Assembly (NCBI GenBank): GCA_964503335.1
Contig: CAZCZZ010000002.1
Span: 1 to 64,000, forward strand
Origin: CAZCZZ01 sp964503335
GTDB taxonomy: Bacteria; Verrucomicrobiota; Kiritimatiellia; CAIVKH01
Length of the DNA stretch: 64,000 nucleotides
Direction of reading: 5' to 3'
A program made the position numbers and the translations under genes. The notes beneath the pieces are model-generated. The model did not search any database. It saw nothing but the letters and a program-made list of their open reading frames with translations, and was not told the DNA's origin. Of the stretch, positions 44,701 through 52,837 are shown one piece after another. Positions within the stretch are counted from its first letter, which is position 1; the number at the start of each line of letters is the position of its first letter.

Positions 44701-45776
44701 GGGTCGGCGCTGTTGTTCGACGGGTCACCGTCGAAGAAGCGGTCCGTCATCAGAAAGTAGATGTTCTCATTCCGCCAGTCGGCAGGCGATGCGCTGCCCT
44801 GGGCCGGCGTGGCGAGCACTTCGTAGGAGAACGGATTGGCCATCGCTTCCGTTTCGTCCTCAACTTCAAACGAGACGCCGTTGCTCGTCGCGAGGAAGGT
44901 GGGAAGGAAGTTGTCGTACGGAATCCGCAGGTAGTACTGGACGATGTCGCCCGCCTGGAACGCGTTCGGAGGAATCGAGCCCGCGTAGTACTTGTTGTTG
45001 CCGCTCGTGGCCTGGAACGTCATCGCCGTCGCGATCCACACGCTGCTTGTTGCGTGCTTGTAGTAGATGGTGGAGCCGGCGGAGACCTGGTTGCCGGCGT
45101 TGGTTCCGCCCTGGAACTGGTTGCCATTGTAGATCGTTACCGTGGTGTTCGAGTAGATCTGCAGGATGGGCGACCGCATGAAGCCGACGGACGGCTCGAC
45201 GTTGTCGGGGATATGCCAGGCATTGCCGATGCGCGGACGGAATGACGCGTTGGTCGAGACTGCGATGCGGTCGATGCGGGCGCCGTCCTCTCGCATCCAG
45301 AAGCTCAGGGTGCCCGTGCCTGCGTTGGTTACATCCACGCTCACGTAGATGCCGCACCACGACCAGTTGCTGAAGACGGAGAACGTCATCGGGCTGGCGA
45401 GCGCAAGCGACCCGTTGATCCCGACATGAACCGAATCCTCCTGCGTGTTCTGCACGCTGGCCCTTGCCCAGATGAAGTGGGGTGCTGCCGAGGAGAAGTT
45501 GATCCCGTACTGAAGCTCGGGACTCGTCGTTTCCACGTTCACGTTGATATTGCTGTTCGCGTCCGCGGTGCTGTTCGTGCAGACCATGAACCCGGCTCCG
45601 CTATAGCCCGGGATGTCGGACTTGAGTTCCCAGGCGCGAACGCCGCGCGGGATGTTGTTGGAAAAGTCCTCCGCCTCGAACGTTGCAAGGCCGCCGGTCA
45701 AATCATGCGGGGGGATCGCGTGGGCGGACGCTGCTATGAGGAACGCCGCCATCAGGGTATGTTTGCTCGTTGTCAT
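41763..45776 (-). CDS. Secreted multidomain GH13 alpha-amylase (paralogue A)
   Basis: 1,337 residues from the ATG at 45,776, chosen because a signal peptide follows at once (MTTSKHTLMAAFLIAASAHA). Order: CBM6/35-like carbohydrate module (FEAEDFSNN, residues 30-160), an amylase N-terminal beta domain, the GH13 barrel (about 330-720), then bacterial Ig-like domains including a Big_5 repeat (SKPMDTNAVQASFSVTP), and a C-terminal Ca-binding stretch DSDGDGTPNWWMLGHF. Catalytic residues are present: Asp in GFRIDTVKH near 544, Glu in FGEVFD near 577 and Asp in LDNHDND near 655. It probably hydrolyses starch or glycogen outside the cell. The last residues TYRVRVRLP match the C-termini of the two other amylases here. 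Confidence 0.88.
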   Translation of the reverse strand: MTTSKHTLMAAFLIAASAHAIPPHDLTGGLATFEAEDFSNNIPRGVRAWELKSDIPGYSGAGFMVCTNSTADANSNINVNVETTSPELQYGINFSSAAPHFIWARASVQNTQEDSVHVGINGSLALASPMTFSVFSNWSWCGIYVSVDVTNAGTGTLSFWMREDGARIDRIAVSTNASFRPRIGNAWHIPDNVEPSVGFMRSPILQIYSNTTVTIYNGNQFQGGTNAGNQVSAGSTIYYKHATSSVWIATAMTFQATSGNNKYYAGSIPPNAFQAGDIVQYYLRIPYDNFLPTFLATSNGVSFEVEDETEAMANPFSYEVLATPAQGSASPADWRNENIYFLMTDRFFDGDPSNNSADPFSGYEPANGARLHGGDLQGVEKKLDYIKALGATAIWITPIPHNTSNRAYHGYSAYNFYALAPQLGSSNDLVSFTSAAHDRGIKVVLDIVANHAGRIINSANAGFPAYNPGGYNLQWAGDIQYPEPFTQTGFFHNFGDIGTYSDPEQILGDLRGLDDLKTETLAVRSNLVDIYSYWIEQADLDGFRIDTVKHVDMGFWQHFGGEIRAAARQMGKTNFFQFGEVFDQSDAKCGSYTGTKAGGPFAMESVVDYPLYYKLNSVFATASGNTKQIEDRYTALAGNYDSTAQDRLVTFLDNHDNDRFLSGGLANNNVGRLQNALTFLYTSRGIPCLYYGTEQHFNGGGDPNNREDMFDGLYEQGPSLGDNFDMTKSSFLHVAKLNNFRRLYPSLRTGTHINRWNTPGGPGIFAYARRTTNEEVLVVLNTAASTQTLTNRSSFYAPGTVMVNLFNTNETITVTAATSTPPIQVSATSYKMFIASSLWKPLDPVVTSQVPAHAASGIAPSNAVTLRFSKPMDTNAVQASFSVTPSVSGTFGWNAQRTEMTFTPGGFGFANLSTNVIKLATNAFDSVSTNAFFAPFETFFVTASSGLTDNVPPTVSIGTPASGSTITGPLTITGTATDNAAVQTVELRFDGGSWHPANGTTSWSFAVDSANFLNGTHVLSARASDTSSLKSTNASVSVRFFNVPGDYTVRISPGSPSDVTNCDSHVWVGDRPYAFGAFGHTGGNAGQSANTISGICAEAQALYRDERYAQSSNSGFGYLFDCPEGLYEITLLEAETTFGAPNQRTFDLRIEGQQVLSLFDIFAEAGAMNSPVSLVFTSAVSDAQLAMDFLSQVNNARASGIQVRRIGEVDSDGDGTPNWWMLGHFDHATGQDADQTQATDDADGDGLNNYGEYVAGSDPTNSASFLHIESIALQTGVQVAWPSTSNRFYAVEALPSPDNTNGWLTLQQNLPGTGGNLSLLDTNSAGQGTYRVRVRLP

Positions 45777-45939
45777 GGGTGCTTCTATCCATACACGACG
45801 ACCGATAAGAGCGATTGAAAAAACGATTCGCCTCCGCGGCCTCAATCTAGACAAATTCGGACAAGGCCGATTTCGGCTAAATCATGTCCGCCTCTGCTGG
45901 CTGTCTTGTGGGAGGCCAAGGCGGTAATCTCTATCGGAT
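45777..45939. promoter_or_regulatory. Divergent promoter region between the two amylase paralogues
   Basis: 163 bp separates two amylase genes that point away from each other, so both promoters lie here. An AT-richer block GATTGAAAAAACGATTCGCC near 45,815 could bind a regulator; no clear sigma-70 pair is visible. Confidence 0.45.
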
Positions 45940-48900
45940 ATGAGCAACAGGGACACGCTTCCATTCGCACGCATCGTTCTGGCATTCGGACTCGTGAGCG
46001 CGGCCCATGCCGCGCCACCATTCACCTTTAACGAGGGTGTGACGGTCTTTGAGGCGGAGGACTTCTCGACGAACGTGTCGCCGCGGAGCGGCCATCAGTG
46101 GGTGGCGACCAACACGGTGGGTGGTTTTGCCGGAAGCGGTTTCATGGAGGGGACGCCGGACAACAATATCATCTTCACGAACTGGACGATCGATAGTCCC
46201 GAGCTCCGGTATGACGTGATCTTCCCCAGCAACGCGACGTACAGGGTCTGGGTTCGTACATACGGCACCAACATCAACAGCGACTCCGTGCATTGGGGTT
46301 TGAACGGGTTGAGCAATGCCGTGGGGCTCTCGTGGACCACCTACAACGCGTGGATCTGGACCAACAACGCTGCGGGCGGCTCCGCTGTGGTGAATGTCAC
46401 CACGGCGGGAACGAACGTCTTCAATATCTGGATGCGCGAAGACGGTGCCCGCATCGACCGCATCGCGCTGACGAGCAACACGAACTTCCAGCCGCGCATC
46501 GGCAACGCGTGGCATATCCCCGGCAACGTGTCGGAGCCGGGCATTCCGATCATGCGTTCGCCGTTCAGCGTCATCCTGTCCAACACGGCCGTGACGATCT
46601 ACAACGGCAACCAGTTCGCGGGCGGGGCGAACGGGGCGAATCAGCTTCAAGTCGGCAGCGCGATCTTCTACCGGAACGCGACGAACTCGACGTGGACGGA
46701 GTTGCCCATGACGTTCCACAGCCAGAGCGGCAACAACAAGTACTTCTCCGGCACCATCCCGGCCAACACCTTCGCCGCAGGCGCTGTGGTCCAGTACTAT
46801 CTGCGCATCGCATACAGCGACCGGCTTCCGACGTATCTCTACACGAGCGGTGGCACGGCGCTCGAAACCGAAATTGAGGGTGTCGCGCAGGCGAGTCCAT
46901 ACGGCTACACCGTGATGGCCCCGCCGCCTGCGGGCCTGCCTTCGCCTGACGATTGGCGCGACCTCAACATCTACCAGATCTTCATGGATCGCTTCCATGA
47001 CGGCAACCCGGGGAACAACAACTCGGACCCCGAGGACAAATGGAGTCCTGCCTCGGCGCTCGGGGTGCATGGCGGCGACTTGAAGGGCGTGGAGCAGAAG
47101 CTGGACTACATCAAGGCCCTCGGCGCAAACGCGATATGGATCAGTCCGCTCCCGCTGACGGCGGGCACCAACGTGGCCTACCACGGTTACGTCGCGCGCA
47201 ACTTCTATGAGTTGGCCCCACACTGGGGCACGGTGGCGGAGCTCACGAACATGGTTGCCGAAGCCCACGCGCGCGGCATCTATGTGATTCTCGACGTCGT
47301 CGTGAACCACCAATCCACGATCATCGACAGCGGCGATGCCGGTTTCCCCGCGTACAGCGGGAGCGGCTACACGATGCGCTGGACCGTCGCGACGAACCAG
47401 TATCCGGCCCCGTTCAACAGCCTCAGCTATTTCCACAACCACGGGAACATCGCGAACTACAACGACGATACGCAGGTCCAGATCGGCGACCTGCGCGGTC
47501 TCGACGACCTGACGACGGAGACCGAGTACGTCCGCACCAACATGGTGAAGATCTACAAGTACTGGATGGACCTCGCGGACTTTGACGGCTTCCGGCTCGA
47601 CGCTTCGAAGCATGCCGAGATTGGTTTCTGGCAGCACTGGAATCCGGAAATCCGCGCCTACGCCGTGGCCAAGGGGAAGACCAACTTCTTCACCTTCGGC
47701 GAGAACATCGCCGGCGACGCGGCGAACGGCTACTACACCGGCACAAAAGCCGGCGGGGCCTTTGCGAACGATTCCGCTCTGGACTACCCGCTCTACAATT
47801 CGATGGGACCCGTCTTCGGCGGCGCGTATGCGAACACCAAGCAGATCGAGGATCACTACAATGCGATCCCGACGTACTACGATCCCTACTCCCAGGACCG
47901 GCTCGTGACGTTCCTCGACAACCACGACAAGAACCGGTTCATGAGTTCGGGTATCGCGAACAACAACATGAGCCGCCTGTTCAACGCGTTGTCGTTCCTC
48001 TATTCCTCGCGCGGCATCCCGTGTCTCTACCAGGGCACGGAGCAGGCCTTCAACGGCGGCACCTCGCCGAACAACCGTGAGGACGTCTTTGACGGCCAGT
48101 ACGAGCAGGGTCCGTCCCTCGGCGACAATTTTAACATGACGCATCAAGGATTCCTGCACGTCGCGAGGATGAACAATTTCCGTCGCCTCTATCCGTCCCT
48201 CCGGACCGGTGCGCACATCAACAAGTGGAACAACAACAGCGGTCCCGGCCTTTTCGCCTACGCGCGCCGGCTCGGCGGCCAGGAGATCCTCGTCGTGCTT
48301 AACACGGCAGGCTCGACCCAGAACCTGCCAGAGCGCAGCACGATCTATGCGCCAGGCACGGTGATGGTGAACCTCTTCAACACCAACGAGACGATCACGG
48401 TTACCGGCGCGTCAAACACCCCGACGATCAGTGTGCCCAGCACGTCTTACAAGATGTTCATCGCGAAGTCGCAGTGGCTGCCGCTCGATCCCGTGGTGAC
48501 GAACCAGGTGCCTGCGCACAGTGCAGGCGGTGTGAATGTCCTCAACCCGATCACGCTGAAGTTCAACAAGCCGATGGACACGACGAGCGTGCAGAACGCG
48601 TTCAGCGTGACGCCGTCTGTCGCCGGCGCGTTCTCGTGGAACGCGTCGCGGACGGAGATGTCGTTCACGCCGGGCGGTCTCGGCTTCACCGCGCTCACCA
48701 CGAACGTGATCCGGCTGGGCACAAATGCGGCGGACTCGGTGGACGGCAAAGCCTTCTTCGCGCCGTTCGAGACCTTCTTTGTGACTGCGGCGTCCTCGGT
48801 GACGGACACCGTGCCGCCGGTCGTCACGCTGGATCTGCCGCTGCCCGGCACCACGATCTCCGGCCCTGTCGTGGTGTCGGGCACAGCGGCCGACAACGTC

Positions 48901-49971
48901 GCGGTGGCGCAAGTCGAGGTGCGGCTGGACAGCGGCGACTGGTACGACGCCACCGGCACCACGGGCTGGAACTTCTTCATCAACACGTCGAATGCGTTGA
49001 ATGGAACCCGCCAGCTCTCCGCGCGCTCGCAGGACAGCTCGGGCAACTTTTCCACGGTCGCCACGGCCAGCGTCCACTTCTTCAATGTCCCCGGCGCGTA
49101 TGACGAGCGGCTCGGCTCCGGCAACGGGAGCGATGTGACGAACTGCGACAGTTCCGTGTGGCTTGCGGACCGTCCGTATGCTTTCGGCTCCTTCGGCTTT
49201 GCGGGAGGGGCAACGGGTTTCGTGGGCAACGCGATCTCCGGGACGTGCGCGGAGGCCCAGGCACTTTACCAGTTCGAGCGATTCAGTCCTGCCGGTTTCA
49301 ACTACGTCGCCGATTGCCCGCCCGGTATCTACGAGATCACGCTGCTCGAGGCAGAGACGTTCTGGAACGGGCCGAACCAGCGCGTGTTCGACCTGTATAT
49401 CGAAGGACAGCAGGCGCTGACAAACTTCGACATCTTTGCCACCGCTGGCGGAAAGAACATCCCTGTCACACTGGTGCTGACGGCAGCCGTGGCCGACGCA
49501 AAAGCCGATATTCAATTCGTTCCGCAGATCGACGCCCCGCGCGTTTCCGGCATCCGTCTGCGCAAGGTGGGCGATGTCGACACGGACGGGGACGGCACGC
49601 CCGACTGGTGGATGCTCGGGCACTTCAACCACGCGACGGGGCAGGATGGCGATGAGTCCCAGGCCTTTGACGACGCGGACGACGATGGCTTTGATGCCCT
49701 GTCCGAGTATCTGGCGCTGACCGATCCGCTGGACGTCTTCTCCTTCCTGCAGGTGGTCAGCATTTCCTCCAGCAATCTGCCGGTCGTTGCGGTCCAGTCT
49801 GCCGTGGGCCGCCTCTACCGCATCCAGTCCTCCACGAACCTGCTGGAAGAGGGGGATTGGGTGGACAGCGGAACCAGCGCGCCCGGAAACGGCGCAACGC
49901 TGTATCTGTCAGACACAAACGCGCCCGCAGCGCGGAATTATCGGGTGACCGTGGGCCTTCCGGCTCCTTGA
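45940..49971 (+). CDS. Secreted multidomain GH13 alpha-amylase (paralogue B)
   Basis: 1,343 residues with a signal peptide (ILAFGL-type hydrophobic core ending AAHAAPP near 26). The domain order matches the divergently transcribed paralogue: EAEDFS carbohydrate module, amylase N-domain, GH13 barrel, Big_5 and Ig-like domains, DTDGDGTPDWWMLGHF calcium repeat and the terminal module ending YRVTVGLPAP. Catalytic residues are Asp in GFRLDASKH near 553, Glu in TFGENIAGD near 588 and Asp in LDNHDKN near 663. Sequence differences from paralogue A are spread evenly, suggesting an old duplication with inversion. The next gene downstream is an AraC-type regulator, a candidate local controller. Confidence 0.88.
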   Translation: MSNRDTLPFARIVLAFGLVSAAHAAPPFTFNEGVTVFEAEDFSTNVSPRSGHQWVATNTVGGFAGSGFMEGTPDNNIIFTNWTIDSPELRYDVIFPSNATYRVWVRTYGTNINSDSVHWGLNGLSNAVGLSWTTYNAWIWTNNAAGGSAVVNVTTAGTNVFNIWMREDGARIDRIALTSNTNFQPRIGNAWHIPGNVSEPGIPIMRSPFSVILSNTAVTIYNGNQFAGGANGANQLQVGSAIFYRNATNSTWTELPMTFHSQSGNNKYFSGTIPANTFAAGAVVQYYLRIAYSDRLPTYLYTSGGTALETEIEGVAQASPYGYTVMAPPPAGLPSPDDWRDLNIYQIFMDRFHDGNPGNNNSDPEDKWSPASALGVHGGDLKGVEQKLDYIKALGANAIWISPLPLTAGTNVAYHGYVARNFYELAPHWGTVAELTNMVAEAHARGIYVILDVVVNHQSTIIDSGDAGFPAYSGSGYTMRWTVATNQYPAPFNSLSYFHNHGNIANYNDDTQVQIGDLRGLDDLTTETEYVRTNMVKIYKYWMDLADFDGFRLDASKHAEIGFWQHWNPEIRAYAVAKGKTNFFTFGENIAGDAANGYYTGTKAGGAFANDSALDYPLYNSMGPVFGGAYANTKQIEDHYNAIPTYYDPYSQDRLVTFLDNHDKNRFMSSGIANNNMSRLFNALSFLYSSRGIPCLYQGTEQAFNGGTSPNNREDVFDGQYEQGPSLGDNFNMTHQGFLHVARMNNFRRLYPSLRTGAHINKWNNNSGPGLFAYARRLGGQEILVVLNTAGSTQNLPERSTIYAPGTVMVNLFNTNETITVTGASNTPTISVPSTSYKMFIAKSQWLPLDPVVTNQVPAHSAGGVNVLNPITLKFNKPMDTTSVQNAFSVTPSVAGAFSWNASRTEMSFTPGGLGFTALTTNVIRLGTNAADSVDGKAFFAPFETFFVTAASSVTDTVPPVVTLDLPLPGTTISGPVVVSGTAADNVAVAQVEVRLDSGDWYDATGTTGWNFFINTSNALNGTRQLSARSQDSSGNFSTVATASVHFFNVPGAYDERLGSGNGSDVTNCDSSVWLADRPYAFGSFGFAGGATGFVGNAISGTCAEAQALYQFERFSPAGFNYVADCPPGIYEITLLEAETFWNGPNQRVFDLYIEGQQALTNFDIFATAGGKNIPVTLVLTAAVADAKADIQFVPQIDAPRVSGIRLRKVGDVDTDGDGTPDWWMLGHFNHATGQDGDESQAFDDADDDGFDALSEYLALTDPLDVFSFLQVVSISSSNLPVVAVQSAVGRLYRIQSSTNLLEEGDWVDSGTSAPGNGATLYLSDTNAPAARNYRVTVGLPAP

Positions 49972-50020
49972 CGCCGCGCTCCATCTTTACAGATTCGGCC
50001 ATGACAACTAGAATGACGCC

Positions 50021-50848
50021 ATGCTTCGCTATCTGGGTCATGGCGGCCGCCAGTTCGGTTTGAAACCTGTTTACGTGCATCGTCGCGCGAATTGGGAGTT
50101 CTTTGCCGTGCTCAAAGGCGAGTGCGGGCCGGTGCTCGTCGACGGGGCAAAGCCGGTACTCCATCGATCAAACCTATGGGTTTTTCCTCCTCAAACCTCA
50201 CACGGGTGGGGTGGGCGCGGGGCTGGAACGTGCCAGGTGGCGATCTTTCACTTTGCCACGGTCGCGGATCTTCTCGAGAAAGCGGTGGAGGAGAAGGGGT
50301 CGTTAAGCCTTGGCATTACCCCTGCGCATTCGCAGCGTCTGGCGCGCCTTGTTGATGAATTGAAGCCCCACTACGAACGCATGACGGTCAAGAGCCTGCT
50401 CGTGTTCCAGCGGGCGCTGCTGGACTTGACGCTGCTCGCCTTGGACCAGATTCCGGAGGAACCGTCGGAGATCAAATCCGATTTCGCCCTGCGCAAGACC
50501 GACGCGGTTATGACGTGGTACATCGAACACATGGAGCAGCAGCCCAAGCTGGAAGAGGCTGCGAAGGCTGTCAGCCTGTCGGTTCGCCATCTCCGCCGCC
50601 TCTTCCAGGAAGCCCGCCGCGAAAGTCCGCAGGAAGCATTCACGCGCCTGCGCGTGCAGCGCGCGATGGACCTGTTGTCGCAGACCGACCGGAAGATGGA
50701 CACCATCGTCGCCGCGTGCGGCTTCTCCAGCAGCAGCGACTTCTGCCGCGTCTTCAAAGCCCGCCGCGGCATCAGCCCCGACCAATGGCGCCGCCAGATC
50801 CTCCGCGGCTGCAACGAATCCCACAGGGTAGAGTTCACACGGACCTGA
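50021..50848 (+). CDS. AraC-family transcriptional regulator
   Basis: 275 residues. Residues 1-110 form a cupin-like sensing domain (RANWEFFAVLKGEC, LWVFPPQTSHGW). Residues about 165-265 carry two helix-turn-helix motifs: LEEAAKAVSLSVRHLRRLFQ, and MDTIVAACGFSSSSDFCRVF followed by the AraC signature KARRGISPDQWRR. Regulators of this type often bind sugars and control neighbouring catabolic genes, so the flanking amylase genes are likely targets. The gene starts 49 bp after amylase B and is followed by an inverted-repeat element. Confidence 0.87.
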   Translation: MLRYLGHGGRQFGLKPVYVHRRANWEFFAVLKGECGPVLVDGAKPVLHRSNLWVFPPQTSHGWGGRGAGTCQVAIFHFATVADLLEKAVEEKGSLSLGITPAHSQRLARLVDELKPHYERMTVKSLLVFQRALLDLTLLALDQIPEEPSEIKSDFALRKTDAVMTWYIEHMEQQPKLEEAAKAVSLSVRHLRRLFQEARRESPQEAFTRLRVQRAMDLLSQTDRKMDTIVAACGFSSSSDFCRVFKARRGISPDQWRRQILRGCNESHRVEFTRT

Positions 50849-50851
50849 TGT

Positions 50852-50950
50852 GCCCACGGAGGTCACGGATAGCACGGATGGGAAGGTCAGAGTCTGATGT
50901 AGGACTTATCTGAATTCGGAACACCCTCTTTATCCGTGACCTCCGTGGGC
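50852..50950. repeat. Inverted-repeat element, CCCACGGAGGTCACGGAT family, copy 1
   Basis: Perfect 19-bp arms (GCCCACGGAGG.. and ..CCTCCGTGGGC) with a 61-bp spacer. The spacer is recognisably similar to that of the copy at 51,786-51,890 read on the opposite strand, so both derive from one element of about 100 bp. Confidence 0.85.
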
Positions 50951-51000
50951 AAGCATCTTCTCTGCTCAGAAGCAATCGCGTCGGTCATTCCTGAAATGAA

Positions 51001-51375
51001 TCAATCGTCGGGCCAGACGGACAGGTTGATTCGGTCGTAGGCTCCGCGTTTTGCGTCCTCGGGGTGCGGTTCGATGGCGAGTATGGTGATTTCACCTCTA
51101 TGGGGGCCATAGGCCCAGAAGAGTCGTCCGGCGGCTGGCGTGTTGTTTTCCAAGTACGATTGCCAGATCTTGAATCCGTGTCGGCGGGACAAGGGTTCAA
51201 TTTCGTGGGTACCCAGACCGGGATGTCGGGGGTTTGCTTGCAGATAACCCAGGGCTTTAGTCAGCCGCTTGAAGTCCCTTGCCTCATCCTTGCCGAGGAT
51301 GCCTTGGTCGTAGCGTCGCGTCAGATTCTTCCATAGCGCGTCCATGCCGGGGATGCCCATTCGTATTTTGAACAT
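51001..51375 (-). CDS. RelE-like toxin
   Basis: 124 residues. The pattern FKRLTKALGYLQANPRHPGL followed by GRLFWAYGPHRGEITILAI resembles the ParE/RelE fold: two helices, then beta strands with an aromatic-rich core. RelE toxins cleave mRNA in the ribosome, ParE-type ones poison gyrase; the sequence does not tell which. It is 10 bp downstream of a small AbrB-like gene on the same strand, making a toxin-antitoxin pair with the antitoxin first. Confidence 0.68.
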   Translation of the reverse strand: MFKIRMGIPGMDALWKNLTRRYDQGILGKDEARDFKRLTKALGYLQANPRHPGLGTHEIEPLSRRHGFKIWQSYLENNTPAAGRLFWAYGPHRGEITILAIEPHPEDAKRGAYDRINLSVWPDD

Positions 51376-51385
51376 CGGCGCGTTC

Positions 51386-51640
51386 CTACAAATACTTCTT
51401 CAATGCGATGGGGGCGGAAGCTTTTCCCTTCTTGAAGTGTCGCGCCGCCTGATCCAGCGTCTTCAGCGCTTTTTTTGAGACTAATTCCGGCGGAACCAAT
51501 ACTCGCGGCTCCAGCATCACGCGTCCGTTCTCATAGACTTTGACGGCGTAGTACTCCGACGCTGCCTCACGCAGCGTGATTCGACCCTTGGAGTCGAGGT
51601 GGGCATCGTATTCGCGCACAATAGTCTGTTTCATCGGCAT
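51386..51640 (-). CDS. AbrB/SpoVT-type antitoxin-like protein
   Basis: 84 residues from the ATG at 51,640 (51,634 is an alternative); the frame upstream of that crosses a palindrome and is rejected. The core YDAHLDSKGRITLREAASEY followed by VKVYENGRVMLEP is the swapped-hairpin AbrB pattern, in which the DSKGRITL strand contacts DNA. The C-terminus is Lys/Ala-rich and could bind the RelE-like toxin encoded 10 bp downstream. A long palindrome just upstream of the start is a likely autoregulatory operator. Confidence 0.68.
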   Translation of the reverse strand: MPMKQTIVREYDAHLDSKGRITLREAASEYYAVKVYENGRVMLEPRVLVPPELVSKKALKTLDQAARHFKKGKASAPIALKKYL

Positions 51641-51648
51641 GCCTTTCG

Positions 51649-51680
51649 CGTCTTGTGGTGGGAATTCCCACCGCAAGACG
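51649..51680. promoter_or_regulatory. 32-bp near-perfect palindrome upstream of the AbrB-like gene
   Basis: Half-sites CGTCTTGTGGTGGGAA and TTCCCACCGCAAGACG differ at one base pair. It lies 9 bp upstream of the antitoxin start, where a dimeric repressor would block transcription. Confidence 0.65.
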
Positions 51681-51785
51681 CGACTGTATGGCAATGTTGA
51701 GCTGTTGCAAGTAGCGATTGTCCGTCCCGGGAGGTGTTTGGAACTCAAGAGGTCAGGAAGAGCTTCTTGACGACCGAAAAGGAAT

Positions 51786-51890
51786 ATTGCCCACGGAGGT
51801 CACGGATTGAGAGGATGTTCAGAATTCAGAGAAGTCCGAATTCAGGCTCTGATCTTCCAATCCGTGCTATCCGTGACCTCCGTGGGCAAT
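51786..51890. repeat. Inverted-repeat element, CCCACGGAGGTCACGGAT family, copy 2
   Basis: Perfect 22-bp arms (ATTGCCCACGGAGG.. and ..CCTCCGTGGGCAAT) with a 61-bp spacer. It is in inverted orientation relative to the copy at 50,852-50,950; the toxin-antitoxin pair lies between them. Confidence 0.85.
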
Positions 51891-51951
51891 CAATCTCTTC
51901 TACTGTCCGTGTCCGTTCGACAGGTTCACGGCAGGGTTCCGTGGGCAGATC

Positions 51952-52596
51952 CTACTCGTTCCGCGCCGGAGCGTTGAAGGTGCGGTCGCCGGCGTCGCCG
52001 AGGCCGGGGACGATGAAGCCGCGGTCGTTCAGCTTCTCGTCGATGACGCACATATAGATCTGGGTGTCGGGGTAGGTGTTCTGCACGACTTTGACGCCTT
52101 CGGGGGCGGCGATCATGGAGAGCAGTTTGACGTTGCGCACGCCCCACTTGAGAACGGCCTTGATGGCGGCGACGGCAGATCCTCCCGTCGCGAGCATGGG
52201 GTCGAGGATCATCGCAACTTCCACGGCGCCGCCGTGGGGGAGCTTCTTGTAATACTCGACGGGTTGCAGCGTCTTCTCATCGCGATAGAAACCGAGATGC
52301 CAGACCTCAGCCTCGGGAATCAGGTCAAGGACCGGATCCACCATGCCGAGGCCGGCGCGGAGAATGGGCACGAGGCCGATTCGCTCGCCGAGGCGTCGGC
52401 AGGTTGTCGTGGCGAGCGGTGTTTCGACGGTCTGCGGCTTCAGTTCCAGATCCTTTGTCGCTTCGTACGCGAGAAGGGTGGAGAGGCGGCGCACCAGGCG
52501 GCGGAATTCGGCGGACGACGTGGACTTGTCGCGGAGCACGGCCAGGTGATGCTGGACCAGCGGATGATCGATCTCGAACACGTTGTCCATGGCCAT
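51952..52596 (-). CDS. upp: Uracil phosphoribosyltransferase
   Basis: 214 residues from the ATG at 52,596, which has GGAGGAG seven to ten bases upstream; frame further upstream is rejected. Typical Upp: VQHHLAVLRDKSTSSAEFR at the N-terminus, GLVPILRAGLGM, the PRPP loop MILDPMLATGGSA and the uracil-binding end FIVPGLGDAGDR. It converts uracil and PRPP to UMP in pyrimidine salvage. It is transcribed away from the giant amylase gene. Confidence 0.95.
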   Translation of the reverse strand: MAMDNVFEIDHPLVQHHLAVLRDKSTSSAEFRRLVRRLSTLLAYEATKDLELKPQTVETPLATTTCRRLGERIGLVPILRAGLGMVDPVLDLIPEAEVWHLGFYRDEKTLQPVEYYKKLPHGGAVEVAMILDPMLATGGSAVAAIKAVLKWGVRNVKLLSMIAAPEGVKVVQNTYPDTQIYMCVIDEKLNDRGFIVPGLGDAGDRTFNAPARNE

Positions 52597-52837
52597 AAGG
52601 ACTCCTCCCGCTCGCACGCGCTGGCGCAAGTGCTTGGTAGATAGCTTGTTTAAGTCCTGTTTTCGAGAGCAAAAAGAGGCCCCGATCAAATGCGTTTCAG
52701 GCTAAACAAAAAAGAAACAATTAAAACGTTTCTCCTAAACAGCCTCGGCGTTGGCGCGTACGATTGAAACGCTTGACATTGGTGTCTCAGGGGATGCCGG
52801 GTCTGGCTCGACTTAACCGGTTGATGTGAGGACTCTT
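52597..52837. promoter_or_regulatory. Divergent regulatory region upstream of upp and the giant amylase
   Basis: 241 bp holding an AT-rich block with related half-sites: GCGTTTCA at 52,692, an imperfect GAAAC/GTTTC pair at 52,714-52,732 and TGAAACGC at 52,765. These resemble LacI/GalR-type half-sites and could serve carbohydrate control. TTGACA at 52,773 could be a -35 box for the amylase gene, but no matching -10 is evident. Confidence 0.45.

Noticed and set aside
45931..48216. 761-residue open frame antisense to amylase paralogue B
   Set aside because: Val/Arg/His-rich shadow; the plus strand has signal peptide and all GH13 catalytic motifs.
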